From contig AP026969.1 of the NCBI GenBank assembly GCA_027923965.1, forward strand, positions 4,030,001 through 4,094,000: a stretch of 64,000 nucleotides of DNA, written 5' to 3'. Position 1 is the stretch's first letter. The number at the start of each line of letters is the position of its first letter. Shown piece after piece: positions 17,837 through 26,219 of this stretch. Position numbers and translations under genes: made by a program. Under the pieces are notes generated by a model, which was not told the origin of the DNA, searched no databases, and saw nothing but the letters and a program-made list of their open reading frames with translations. Source of the stretch: Comamonadaceae bacterium OS-1 (lineage in GTDB: Bacteria; Pseudomonadota; Gammaproteobacteria; Burkholderiales; Burkholderiaceae_C).

Positions 17837-19978
17837 TTAGCGCTCGTAAGCCACAAACTTCAGGTTGTTACCCCCTGTGGAAGTAACCACCCAGTTGGTA
17901 TCGTCAAACACATTGACCCAGCCATAACCACTGGTCACGATGGGCAGGGTGTACTTGCTGCGGGGCAGTAGCCAGGTGACATCGGTCAGCGAGGTGGGGT
18001 TGTTGGCCACAAACGTGCTCAGGCCAAACAAATTGGTACTGCTGCTCCAGGTGGTCTTGATGCGGCGCTGGTTGAAGTCGGCAATCTGGGACATGGTGTA
18101 CCAGTTGAAACGACCGCCGTTCTTCAGGTTTTCAGCCCGGTTAACAAAGGTTTTCAACACATTCAAGTGGTTGCGCACACCTGGGGGGTGGTTGTAGAAC
18201 AGGCGGTTGGTGCGGTTGTTGACCACAAAACTTTGCAAGTCCACCAGCCACTGGGCCGATTGCCCATCGGTCACACCAGTGTCATCAAACTCCTCGAAGG
18301 TGGCCGAAACGCCACGGGGAGATACCGGCAAGGCCCACATGGTGTTGGCGACACGTGCACCGCTGCGCCATTCACGGGTGGATGCCGTGCCGGTGTTGCT
18401 GGCCGAATACATGCCCACAACGCCGTAGCTTTCCAGCCACTTGATAGCCCACAACGGATTGTTCCCCATGGGTGCCGAATACGAGCGGCTCTGCTTGCCC
18501 ATGACGTTCTGCACCACGCCGACGTTGGCCTGTACCCAAGGCAAATAGGTGCTGGCATTGGTCTCGTTGGCGTTTGCGCCATAGATGTTGTGTATCCAGC
18601 CACCATGGGCACCCATCTCGTGCGTCAGGCTGCCGTTCGGGCGACCGATGTAGCGCACCAGCGCTTGGCCGGAGGGGTTATTCGCCAGGTTCATGCCCTC
18701 GCCGTCGCCGATTACGTTCACATCCGGACCTGCCGTGAATTCAAAGTTGAACGGGCCTTTGCCTTGCATGAACCACTGGCCCATGACATAGCCCAGGTCG
18801 CTATTCAGCGCCTGTCCGTCATCCACGTGCCAGTCGTAGACCAGGCCGCCCACACCCTTGGGCTGAACGGATATTTGCGGCATGACCACCTGGTCACGTG
18901 CGAAGTGGTTCAGGAAGCCGTGCAACAGCATGCCGTCGGATCCCACGGCGGTGAAGTAGCCCAGGGGGATGTTGACAAACAAAACCTTGCCGTTGCCGTA
19001 GGTACGCTCGCCGGCGACCAGGCCGTGGTCTGGCGATGACAGGAACACGTTGCCTGGAAAGGTGCCCGTGGTCACGTAAGAGTAGTAGCTCAGCGATGCA
19101 AACACATAGCCGCTGATGGTTTGCAAGGACTTGTCGTCTTCGGTCAACTGGGTAGAGACCCAACCCGTGGGTTTTTCTTGCCAGTAGCTACCGGTGCTAT
19201 CTACCGTGGCCCCCACATCGTCGGAGTAGCGGTACGGGTAGCTGCCGGGCTGGCGCAAAGCGGGGGTGGCCGAAGCCACGCGTTGGTCGTAACGCAGCGG
19301 ATTGAATGGCTGCGACCAGCCATTGCGGGCCCGGCCTTCCACCATGGCACGCATCGCATCCGCACCGCCCGGGTCCAACCGGCTGGTCGGCACAAAGGCG
19401 GTGGTCGCCGCAGCCACCGTGGGGGCGACGTAGGGCAGATATTTGCCAGGCGGCACCAGCAGATTGGTCAAGCGGGCCTTGCTGCCCACGATGGGGCCAA
19501 AGCCCACCACGCGGTCACGCAGGGCTTCGTACTGCACGTAGTCCACGCCCACCATATCGGAGAAGCGGGACTTGCCCGACAGGGCGTAGAAGCCTCCGTC
19601 GGTGAGTGCACCGGCATCGTAGGTCAGCATCAATTTTCCGCCGCCCGACACGTACTGCTTTACTGCCGCCACCAGCGCGTCACTGGCCTGGATGTGGGCG
19701 CTGTCGGGCATCACCAGTCCGGCAATCTTGCTGGCGGCTGTGGTGCCCAGTGCCAGGAAGGCCGAGTCGGTGATGGTCTTGATTTGGATGCCCTCCTCGG
19801 CCGCGGCATCGGTCCACACCTGGACCTGCCAGCTAGTGAGAACTGCGTTGTCGGGGATGAGCAGCGTCAGGTTGTCGCGCGAGGGCGCGGCCCAGGCAGA
19901 AGCCGTGGCCGCCGACAAGGCCACCAGGGCGAATGACACAGCCGCAAAACGCCGCCGCGCAAGAGAAAACAATTGCAT
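17837..19978 (-). CDS. Periplasmic polysaccharide-deacetylase-like protein (paralogue 1)
   Basis: 713 residues, last gene of the exopolysaccharide operon. A signal peptide is cleaved probably near AWA (about 27). Residues about 30-370 form an alpha/beta region resembling class I amidotransferase-type folds. The C-terminal half looks like a carbohydrate esterase family 4 (NodB) fold: WHVDDGQ near 381 (two aspartates), HGGWIHN near 456 (two metal-type histidines), YSAPMGNNP and a late HPPG. It would N-deacetylate an amino-sugar polymer in the periplasm. The layout recalls PelA, but I cannot show homology. GGAGG sets the ATG at 19978, 51 nt after the preceding gene. Confidence 0.6.
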   Translation of the reverse strand: MQLFSLARRRFAAVSFALVALSAATASAWAAPSRDNLTLLIPDNAVLTSWQVQVWTDAAAEEGIQIKTITDSAFLALGTTAASKIAGLVMPDSAHIQASDALVAAVKQYVSGGGKLMLTYDAGALTDGGFYALSGKSRFSDMVGVDYVQYEALRDRVVGFGPIVGSKARLTNLLVPPGKYLPYVAPTVAAATTAFVPTSRLDPGGADAMRAMVEGRARNGWSQPFNPLRYDQRVASATPALRQPGSYPYRYSDDVGATVDSTGSYWQEKPTGWVSTQLTEDDKSLQTISGYVFASLSYYSYVTTGTFPGNVFLSSPDHGLVAGERTYGNGKVLFVNIPLGYFTAVGSDGMLLHGFLNHFARDQVVMPQISVQPKGVGGLVYDWHVDDGQALNSDLGYVMGQWFMQGKGPFNFEFTAGPDVNVIGDGEGMNLANNPSGQALVRYIGRPNGSLTHEMGAHGGWIHNIYGANANETNASTYLPWVQANVGVVQNVMGKQSRSYSAPMGNNPLWAIKWLESYGVVGMYSASNTGTASTREWRSGARVANTMWALPVSPRGVSATFEEFDDTGVTDGQSAQWLVDLQSFVVNNRTNRLFYNHPPGVRNHLNVLKTFVNRAENLKNGGRFNWYTMSQIADFNQRRIKTTWSSSTNLFGLSTFVANNPTSLTDVTWLLPRSKYTLPIVTSGYGWVNVFDDTNWVVTSTGGNNLKFVAYER

Positions 19979-20029
19979 AAAAAAACCTCCAAAGTGAAGT
20001 GAAGAAACCAATAACGAACACGAGAACAC

Positions 20030-21319
20030 TTACAAACCAGTCCCCCCCGGCGCGGGCACGGGGTCGGCCAACCACAGCAGCCACTGCAAATCCGCCACCT
20101 GGAACGGCCAGGCAAACGGCGCATCCGGGCGCATCCAGGCGCTGCGGGCCCGGGCGACCCACGCCGCTGCAGCCGTGTCGTCACCCACGCAGCGCGCGGC
20201 CACCGCTACCGCAGGCCACCAGAAACCTTCCGGGTCCACATTGCGCTGCGGCCAACCCGCCGCCCCTTGCCACGGCGCGACCGCTTGTTTCCACACGGCT
20301 TGGGCACGCGCCGCGGCAGCAGGGCCCTCGGGAGGGGTGGCTGTAGCTGTAGCTGTAGCTGTAGCGGTGGCGGTGGCATCCATCCACAGCAGCGGCCAGG
20401 CCTGGGCCACGGTGTCGGGGTACCAGTGCCGGAAGTCGGGCTTGGCGGCATCCAGGCTGACCCGCCAGGTGTGGCTGGGGGCGTGCCAAAGGTTCTTGTG
20501 GATGGCTGCATCGGTGCGCTGCGCCATGGCCAGGCTGTTCTTGGCCGCCTGGGGGATGCCGTAGATGTCGCGCTGGAGCTGCGCCCAGGCGCGCCAGCCC
20601 GCCGACACCTCCACCGCATCCATCAGATAGGCCACCTGGTGGTCGGGCTTGGCCCAGGGCAGGCCGTTGGGCTGGGTGAGCCGCGCCAGGGTGGCCGCAG
20701 CCTCTTCCAAGGCCCGGCGCAGACTGGGTTCCCGCAGCAAGGGGCTATCGGGCACCGCCTGGGCGTAGGCCTGGGCCATCAGCAACAACGCTGCGGCCGT
20801 GCTGTCATAGGCATCCACCTGGGGGCACGCGCGCGGACTTTTGCCGGGTGGACAGGTGGACTCCTGCAAGTCACCGGCCCGCACCCAGTGGTCGAACACG
20901 ACGCTCTCGGACGGTCCGGTGGGGGTAGTATGCGCAGCCTGCCAGCGCAGCCACTGGGCCGCGGTGGGTGCGAGCGCAGGGTTCACCCGCAAAGCCCCGA
21001 TCAAGCCCAGATTGACCTGGTAAGCCGATACGTAGTGCCATACCCCGCCCTGCGGGTCCAGGTGTGCAGGCGAGTGGTGCACCTTGATGGCACCGTCGGC
21101 ACTTTTGCCGGGGGCGCGCACCACCAGCCGGTCCAGCGCCTGCAAGGCCGCATCCCTAAACGCGGCATCCACCAGTGCCCCCGGGCGGCACGCCGCTGTA
21201 CCGGCAGGTGCATCGACGGCCCCCGCAGCACCTACCCAGACCGCCAGCGATACCGTCACCGATACCGCCACCGATACCGCCACCGATACCGCCAGCTTGC
21301 ACACCGCAGGTTTACGCAT
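20030..21319 (-). CDS. Exported alpha/alpha-toroid-like carbohydrate enzyme, putative
   Basis: 429 residues with a signal-like N-terminus whose core (VAVSVAVSVTVSLAV) is encoded by a 12-bp tandem repeat. The rest is helix-rich with aromatic motifs such as VWHYVSAYQVNLGLIGAL, VDAYDSTAAALLLMAQAY and FRHWYPDTVAQAWPLLWM, the style of six-hairpin glycosidases or polysaccharide lyases. It would trim or degrade the exopolysaccharide in the periplasm. A (Ala-Thr)n run near residues 315-328 comes from a 6-bp microsatellite. The ATG overlaps the upstream gene by 8 nt. The enzyme class is inferred from general pattern only. Confidence 0.55.
   Translation of the reverse strand: MRKPAVCKLAVSVAVSVAVSVTVSLAVWVGAAGAVDAPAGTAACRPGALVDAAFRDAALQALDRLVVRAPGKSADGAIKVHHSPAHLDPQGGVWHYVSAYQVNLGLIGALRVNPALAPTAAQWLRWQAAHTTPTGPSESVVFDHWVRAGDLQESTCPPGKSPRACPQVDAYDSTAAALLLMAQAYAQAVPDSPLLREPSLRRALEEAAATLARLTQPNGLPWAKPDHQVAYLMDAVEVSAGWRAWAQLQRDIYGIPQAAKNSLAMAQRTDAAIHKNLWHAPSHTWRVSLDAAKPDFRHWYPDTVAQAWPLLWMDATATATATATATATPPEGPAAAARAQAVWKQAVAPWQGAAGWPQRNVDPEGFWWPAVAVAARCVGDDTAAAAWVARARSAWMRPDAPFAWPFQVADLQWLLWLADPVPAPGGTGL
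20335..20376 (-). repeat. Microsatellite, 6-bp units coding Ala-Thr
   Basis: On the plus strand CTGTAG occurs four times (20341-20364), followed by two CGGTGG units. They translate in frame to an alternating Ala-Thr run inside the toroid-like protein. Unit gain or loss would keep the reading frame. Confidence 0.85.
21249..21296 (-). repeat. Tandem repeat, 12-bp units in the signal peptide
   Basis: GATACC recurs at 21249, 21261, 21273 and 21285, alternating with GTCACC/GCCACC. It encodes the Val-Ala-Val-Ser repeats of the signal-peptide hydrophobic core. Changes in copy number would lengthen or shorten the core in steps of four residues. Confidence 0.85.
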
Positions 21320-22145
21320 GTGCCGCCCCTGGCATTTTCCAGCCCATGGCCCAGCCGTAGATCGCTACAAAGCCGATGATGTCCAGCATCACACCAAACA
21401 GCAGATGCAGCAGCGGCATCACCAGCAGCCCCATGTGCTGGACCAGGGCCACATGCAGGGCATATTGCAGCGGGGTCAGTACCAACAAAAACAGCCAGCT
21501 CAGCAGCGTCACCAGCACGCGCTGCCACAGCGCAAACGGAAACAGGTAGTAGGTGGCGAAGTGGATCCAGGGTGCCAGCAGCATCAGATGCCAGGCCTGG
21601 CGCAGCCCGCTGCCGGTGTGCAGGTCCACCGAGTGCGGGAAGCTGGCGGGCCAGAACAGGAAGAACAACACCGATGCGCCGTGGATCAGCACCGCAAAGC
21701 GCAGCAGATAGGCCACCGGCTTGGCCGCATCCGACATCCGCCCTGCGGCCCACCACACGCACAAGACCACTAAAGCGTGCCACACCGGCACCCAGCCATT
21801 GGGGGCGGCTAGCTGCACGTCGATGAAGGGCACGGCCAGCGCCAGCGCGCCGTCACCCCCGCGCCCTTGCACGTCAAAGTGCCCGGGCAGCTCCAGCGCC
21901 CGCAGCCACCACACGATCTCCACCGCCCAGGCCTGCGCCACCCAGGGGCGCAGCACCAGCAACAACGCGGTCAAGCCGCTCGCCAGGACCAGGCCCACCC
22001 ACAGGCGTTGCAGCGGCAGGTGCAGGCGCGAGATCGCCCGGTGCTGCGCAATCGCGCCGCCCAGATGGCCGCGCAGGTGCAGGCCCAGGATCGGCCTCCC
22101 AGGCGTGGCGGGGTGGGGGTGGTCGGTCTGGTGGGGCTTGGACAT
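21312..22145 (-). CDS. Six-TM inner-membrane protein of the exopolysaccharide operon
   Basis: 277 residues with a His-rich cytosolic-type N-terminus and about six membrane helices: LWVGLVLASGLTALLLVL, WHALVVLCVWWA, LRFAVLIHGASVLFFLFW, LMLLAPWIHFATYYLFPFAL, LLSWLFLLVLTPLQYAL and the last at about 245-270. Several helices carry histidines. No known family was recognised. Its place between the YaiO-like barrel and the toroid-like gene suggests a role in polymer modification or export. AGGA sets the ATG at 22145; a GTG at 22160 overlaps the preceding stop. Confidence 0.6.
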   Translation of the reverse strand: MSKPHQTDHPHPATPGRPILGLHLRGHLGGAIAQHRAISRLHLPLQRLWVGLVLASGLTALLLVLRPWVAQAWAVEIVWWLRALELPGHFDVQGRGGDGALALAVPFIDVQLAAPNGWVPVWHALVVLCVWWAAGRMSDAAKPVAYLLRFAVLIHGASVLFFLFWPASFPHSVDLHTGSGLRQAWHLMLLAPWIHFATYYLFPFALWQRVLVTLLSWLFLLVLTPLQYALHVALVQHMGLLVMPLLHLLFGVMLDIIGFVAIYGWAMGWKMPGAAHA

Positions 22146-22153
22146 TGCCAGTC

Positions 22154-22981
22154 CTACCACTGGGCAAACAGTCCCACACCCAGGGTTTTACGCTGGTAGG
22201 TGGGGTTGCGGTAGTGCTCGGCCTGGGCGGTAAAGCCCCACTGCGGGCCGATCCACTGCCGCCAGGTGGCACTTTGGCTGCGGCTGCGGAAGTTGACCAA
22301 CTGGGTCTGCAAGCCGATGGCCTGGTAGGCCTCGGAGCCGCTGGTGGCGCGCAGGCTGAGGTATTGCTGGCCCGCGCGGCCCACAGTGGCGCTCACGTAG
22401 GGCATCGCGGAGTGGACGCGGCCCGGCTGGCTGACGTTAAAGGTGGTTCCCGCCTCCAGCACCGCAGGCAGCACCGTGGGCAGTACCGCAGGCAGCTCTG
22501 TGTACCAGGTGGCGGCCAGGCGCAGCCCGGAGTCACTGCGGCCCGCATCGAACTCGGCCCGGTACAGCGCCGCCGAAGTCACCAGTTGGCGCTGCTCCAG
22601 CCATTTGGTGGAGACCTGCGCATCGGCCCGCGCATTGGCCCAGTTGGGGCCGCCATTGCCGCCCACCAGCGTGCCCGTGGCGAACCAGTCCGGACCCAGG
22701 GTTGCGGTGTAGGCCAGTGCCACGACACCGCCCTTGGCACCGAATTTGCGCTCCTGCATCAGCTCGGCATTCAAGCTGCTGCCTTGCGGCAGCGCCACGC
22801 TGGCACGCACCGACAGGGATTCACCGTCCGGTAGCCCCGCGGTCAGCTGGCTGTGGGTGGCGGCCACATCCCAGACCACCGGCGGCAAGGCTTGCGCCCG
22901 CACTGCGCCAGTGCCCAGGGCCAGGGTCAGGGCCAGGGTCAGAGCCAAGCCGCCCCCTGTGGAGATGGGGTTTACACGCAT
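22154..22981 (-). CDS. YaiO-like outer-membrane beta-barrel
   Basis: 275 residues with a signal peptide cleaved probably after VRA (about 28). The body is made of alternating amphipathic strands rich in aromatic and Gly residues and ends GVGLFAQW with a C-terminal aromatic, the mark of outer-membrane barrels. The pattern resembles the YaiO family, which in Escherichia coli lies beside a glycosyltransferase (YaiP) and a deacetylase (YaiS). It could be the outer-membrane exit or anchor for the polymer. Two in-frame tandem repeats lie in the gene. It overlaps wecB by 10 nt. Confidence 0.6.
   Translation of the reverse strand: MRVNPISTGGGLALTLALTLALGTGAVRAQALPPVVWDVAATHSQLTAGLPDGESLSVRASVALPQGSSLNAELMQERKFGAKGGVVALAYTATLGPDWFATGTLVGGNGGPNWANARADAQVSTKWLEQRQLVTSAALYRAEFDAGRSDSGLRLAATWYTELPAVLPTVLPAVLEAGTTFNVSQPGRVHSAMPYVSATVGRAGQQYLSLRATSGSEAYQAIGLQTQLVNFRSRSQSATWRQWIGPQWGFTAQAEHYRNPTYQRKTLGVGLFAQW
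22458..22493 (-). repeat. Tandem repeat, three 12-bp units (LPAV/LPTV)
   Basis: Units AGCACCGCAGGC, AGCACCGTGGGC and AGTACCGCAGGC stand head to tail. They encode the LPAVLPTVLPAVL segment in the middle of the outer-membrane barrel, probably a loop. Confidence 0.75.
22914..22946 (-). repeat. Tandem repeat in the barrel's signal peptide
   Basis: CCAGGGCCAGGGT and CAGGGCCAGGGTCAG form about 2.5 units of 12 bp, encoding the LALTLALTLAL hydrophobic core. It is the same kind of signal-peptide repeat as at 21249. Confidence 0.75.
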
Positions 22982-24249
22982 GTGGGGCTTTCCAGGTCGC
23001 TGGTGGAGGCGGTGTGCGGGGTGTGCGGGGTGTGTGGGATGTGTGGGATGTGTGGGATGTGAAGGTGCAGGTCACGGGCCAGCACATCGGCGATACGGGC
23101 GGCGGTCTGCCCATCGCCAAACGGGTTGACAGCCTGGCGCATGCACTCCAGCAAGCGGCCATCGCCCAGCAGTTGGTCTACGGTGCGCACGATGCGCTCG
23201 GTGTCGGTGCCCACAATCATCCCGGCACCGGCCTCGACCAGTTCGGGGCGCTCGGTGGTGTCGCGCAGCACCAGCACCGGGCAGGACAGGGCCGCGCCCT
23301 CTTCCTGGATACCGCCCGAGTCGGTCAGGGCCAGCGCGCTGCGGTGCAGGCACCACAGCAGGGCCGGGTAGTCCAGCGGCGGGCACAGGGTGAGCCGCCC
23401 ACCCAGCTGCTCGGCCAGGCCGCCCAGCTCGGCGTGCACGGCATCGCGCACCGCCGGGTTGCCGTGGACCGGCCAGACCACGGCCAGGTCATCGTGCTGC
23501 AGGAGCAACTGGGCCACGGCACGGGCGATGTTGGTGATGCCTTCGCCCCAGTTCTCGCGCCGGTGGGCGGTGACGGTCATGAGTTGGCAGTGCGCCAGGT
23601 GGGGCTGTAGGGCTTGCAGTTCGGCAGGCAGAGCCAGCGTGCCATCGGCCAGCAACTGCTCCAGGCGGGCAGTGCCTGCCAGGGCGGCATCCACGGCGGA
23701 GTTGCCTACGGTGTGCACCGCAGGGGCGGGTACACCTTCTTTGGCCAGGTTGGCTGCCGCTCCGGCGGTGGGGGCAAAGTGCCAGCGGGCCAACCGGGCG
23801 GTGAGTTCGCGGTTCTTCTCTTCGGGGAAGGGCTCGCGCGGGTTGCCGGTGCGCAGACCGGCTTCCACGTGGCCAATCGGGATGTCCAGGTAGAAGGCAG
23901 CCTGGGCCGAGGCCAGGGTGCTGGTGGTGTCGCCGTGCACCAGCACCGCGCAGGGCTGGACCCGCTCAAACACCTCGGACAGGCCTTCGAGCAGCAAGGC
24001 GTTCAGATGCGCCAGGCTGGCGTTGCGCCGCTCCAGCACCACTTCGTGCTGGGGCTGGATGCCGAAGAAGGTGTACAGGGTGTCGGCCATTTCTCGGTGC
24101 TGGCCGGTGTGCACCCAGGCCACGGGCAGGCCGCGGCGGTGCAGCTCGGCGTACACCGGGGCCATTTTGATAATCTCCGGGCGGGTGCCCACTGAGATGA
24201 GGATGGGGCGCTGGGGAGGGCGCGAGTAGGCGAGGTCGGGGGTGGTCAT
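22972..24249 (-). CDS. wecB: UDP-N-acetylglucosamine 2-epimerase (non-hydrolysing)
   Basis: Converts UDP-GlcNAc to UDP-ManNAc in the cytoplasm. Catalytic landmarks are present: SVGTRPEIIKMAPV, VHGDTTST, HVEAGLRTGNPREPFPEEKN with the two active-site glutamates, VTAHRRENWGEG, and DSGGIQEE. 425 residues is about 50 longer than usual; the excess is a C-terminal tail with His-Ile-Pro/His-Thr-Pro repeats encoded by a 9-bp microsatellite. The ATG shares ATGA with the upstream deacetylase-like gene. Its presence suggests the polymer contains ManNAc or a derivative. Confidence 0.93.
   Translation of the reverse strand: MTTPDLAYSRPPQRPILISVGTRPEIIKMAPVYAELHRRGLPVAWVHTGQHREMADTLYTFFGIQPQHEVVLERRNASLAHLNALLLEGLSEVFERVQPCAVLVHGDTTSTLASAQAAFYLDIPIGHVEAGLRTGNPREPFPEEKNRELTARLARWHFAPTAGAAANLAKEGVPAPAVHTVGNSAVDAALAGTARLEQLLADGTLALPAELQALQPHLAHCQLMTVTAHRRENWGEGITNIARAVAQLLLQHDDLAVVWPVHGNPAVRDAVHAELGGLAEQLGGRLTLCPPLDYPALLWCLHRSALALTDSGGIQEEGAALSCPVLVLRDTTERPELVEAGAGMIVGTDTERIVRTVDQLLGDGRLLECMRQAVNPFGDGQTAARIADVLARDLHLHIPHIPHIPHTPHTPHTASTSDLESPTCV
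23012..23065 (-). repeat. Microsatellite, six 9-bp units in the wecB tail
   Basis: Units GTGTGCGGG (twice), GTGTGTGGG, ATGTGTGGG (twice) and ATGTGAAGG stand head to tail. On the minus strand they encode repeated His-Ile-Pro and His-Thr-Pro at the end of WecB. All unit changes keep the frame. Confidence 0.9.
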
Positions 24250-26219
24250 GGTTGTTTCAAAGGTGCGGAAAGGGGTTGGCTGGCGGGGACCGTCTGTGCA
24301 GGTGCCGTCTGTGCAGGTGCCATGTTTGCGGGTGCGATGTTTGTGGGTGACTGCAGGCGCAAGGTGGCCGAGTCCCCGGCCACCACACGCCAGTAGCTGC
24401 CGTCGTTATCGATCTGGGCCGTGCCTTCGAGCACGACGGGCTGGGCGTAGCGCTGCATCGGCAACAGCCAGGCCATATGGGCCAGCGATTGCGGGTGGCT
24501 GGCGCGGAGCTGCTGGGCTCCCGGAGTCTGTGTACCGGAGTCCTGTGCATCCGGGGTGATCGCCCACTGCACCTGCAGCCGCTGGTTGGCAAAGTCGGCG
24601 TACTGGGCCATGGTGATCCAGCGCAGGGTTTTGCTGCGCAGCAGGCTGGCCGTGTGTTGCATCCACTCCTTGAAGGCGAGCGGAAACATGGCGATGCCGG
24701 GGGGGTGGAAGTACACCAGGCGCACGGTGCGGTACTGGGCGCAGTAGTCGGCCACGTCTTTGAGCCAGGCGGCAATGTCGCGCTCGGACTGCTGCGCGGC
24801 CTGGGCGTCTTCAAAGGTGCCGTAGGTGCCGTAGCTGAGCACCGGGAAGGCCCACATGTCGCCCGGGCCGCGCTGTTCGCCCTGGTAGCTGCGGGTGGGG
24901 GCCATGCCGATGTCGCCGGTGGAGTAGTAGGCGCGGATGCCTTGGTTGTGCAGCCACTGGGTGACCCAGGCCGGGTGGTTGCCCACCGGGGCCGAGTATT
25001 CGCGCACGGGTTTGCCGCTGGCGGCCTGCACGCTGGCCACATTCTTTTGGATCAAGGGAATCGACACGGCCTGCGGTTGTTTGTCCACCTGCTGGCCAAA
25101 GGCGTTGTGGATCCAGCCGCCGTGGCTGCCGACTTCGTCACCACGCTCGGCAAAGCGGCGTACCCAGGCCTGCATGCGGGGGTTGTTATCCAGGTCCATG
25201 CCGTCGCCGTCGCCTTCGGTGTCCACGTCGGGTCCGGCAGTCAGGTCCACGGAGTACGGGCCTTGCTCGAAGATGCCCAGGGCTTGCAGCTTCTCCATCG
25301 CGGGCTCGGCTTTGGCCGAGTCGATGTGCCAGTTCATGATGAGCGCGCCTTGGGCTTCGGGCAGGGCCGAGAGCTGGGGCAACTGGGCCATGTCCTGCGC
25401 AAAGTAGCGCAGGAAGCTGTGCAGGAAGAAGCCGTCGGTGCGCAGCTTCAGGTAGCCCAGCGGCAGGTTGACGAACAGTACTTTGCCCTGGCCCAGGGTG
25501 TGCACCCCGGCCAGCAGGCCACCGCCTTCAAAGTGCATCAGGCGCTGGCCGTCAAACGCGCCGCTGGTGGCAAACACCGGGTAGCGCAAGCGCCCGTAGT
25601 TGTAGCTGACCACGGCCAGTTCTTCGTCGGCCTGGGGGGCGGGCTGGGTGCTGACCAAGGGGCTTTCGCTGCCTTCGCGCATGAGTTTGCCCGGGGGCAG
25701 GCGCAGCAGCGGCACCGCCGCGCCATCGACCCAGGCGACCTGTTCGCTGAGCATGTCCGGCCCGAGCTTCTCGTACAGCCCGTAGCCCACCCCGGCCAGG
25801 GTGGACAGGCGGGACTGTACGGGGTGGTAGTTGCCGTCCATGTCGGAGACACCGGCGTCGTGCACCAGCATGAGCTGTGCACCGGCCCGCACCCGGGCTT
25901 CCAGGTGGGCCACCAACGTGCTGTTCATTCGGCGGTGCACGGTGTCGGGCACTACCAGGGCGGCATCCAGCGGGTAGCCGCCCGGGCGCAGCAGGGCCGA
26001 GGCCCGTACCACGGCCAGGGGGAAGCCGGTTTCTGCCGCCGCGTCCTGCCAGGCCTGCACCACGGGGTCGTCGCTGGCCACGTCGTCGGGCACCAGCAAG
26101 GCCAGGTGGGTCAGTGCCGTGGCCTGGGGCGCACCCCATTGCCACCAGGCCCACAGCGCCAGCCAGGCCAGCAGGCCGGCCCCAATCGCTGCGCGCACTA
26201 TCCGCCACACGCCGGTCAT
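24246..26219 (-). CDS. Membrane-anchored deacetylase-like protein (paralogue 2)
   Basis: 657 residues, a paralogue of the protein at 17837-19978 along its whole length: the same LLVPDD start, GQGKVLFVNLPLGYL, TAGPDVDTEGDGDGMDLDNN, SHGGWIHN, YSAPVGNHP and FHPPGI. It has an N-terminal anchor helix (about 8-27) instead of a cleaved signal. The motif that reads WHVDDG in paralogue 1 is WHIDSA here, so the second aspartate, expected to bind metal in the NodB family, is a serine. It may be inactive or a binding or scaffold subunit. ATG at 26219 overlaps the upstream stop as ATGA. Confidence 0.6.
   Translation of the reverse strand: MTGVWRIVRAAIGAGLLAWLALWAWWQWGAPQATALTHLALLVPDDVASDDPVVQAWQDAAAETGFPLAVVRASALLRPGGYPLDAALVVPDTVHRRMNSTLVAHLEARVRAGAQLMLVHDAGVSDMDGNYHPVQSRLSTLAGVGYGLYEKLGPDMLSEQVAWVDGAAVPLLRLPPGKLMREGSESPLVSTQPAPQADEELAVVSYNYGRLRYPVFATSGAFDGQRLMHFEGGGLLAGVHTLGQGKVLFVNLPLGYLKLRTDGFFLHSFLRYFAQDMAQLPQLSALPEAQGALIMNWHIDSAKAEPAMEKLQALGIFEQGPYSVDLTAGPDVDTEGDGDGMDLDNNPRMQAWVRRFAERGDEVGSHGGWIHNAFGQQVDKQPQAVSIPLIQKNVASVQAASGKPVREYSAPVGNHPAWVTQWLHNQGIRAYYSTGDIGMAPTRSYQGEQRGPGDMWAFPVLSYGTYGTFEDAQAAQQSERDIAAWLKDVADYCAQYRTVRLVYFHPPGIAMFPLAFKEWMQHTASLLRSKTLRWITMAQYADFANQRLQVQWAITPDAQDSGTQTPGAQQLRASHPQSLAHMAWLLPMQRYAQPVVLEGTAQIDNDGSYWRVVAGDSATLRLQSPTNIAPANMAPAQTAPAQTVPASQPLSAPLKQP
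24286..24345 (-). repeat. Tandem repeat, four 15-bp units (Ala-Pro-rich tail)
   Basis: 15-bp units related to GGTGCCGTCTGTGCA are repeated with drift, encoding the APANMAPAQTAPAQTVPA tail of the second deacetylase-like protein. Confidence 0.75.

Noticed and set aside
20336..20376. Microsatellite as an on/off phase-variation switch
   Set aside because: The unit is 6 bp, so copy changes keep the frame and cannot switch the gene off.
24246..26219. Calling the deacetylase-like pair PelA
   Set aside because: The domain order is reminiscent, but no PelB-G genes are present and the motifs differ.
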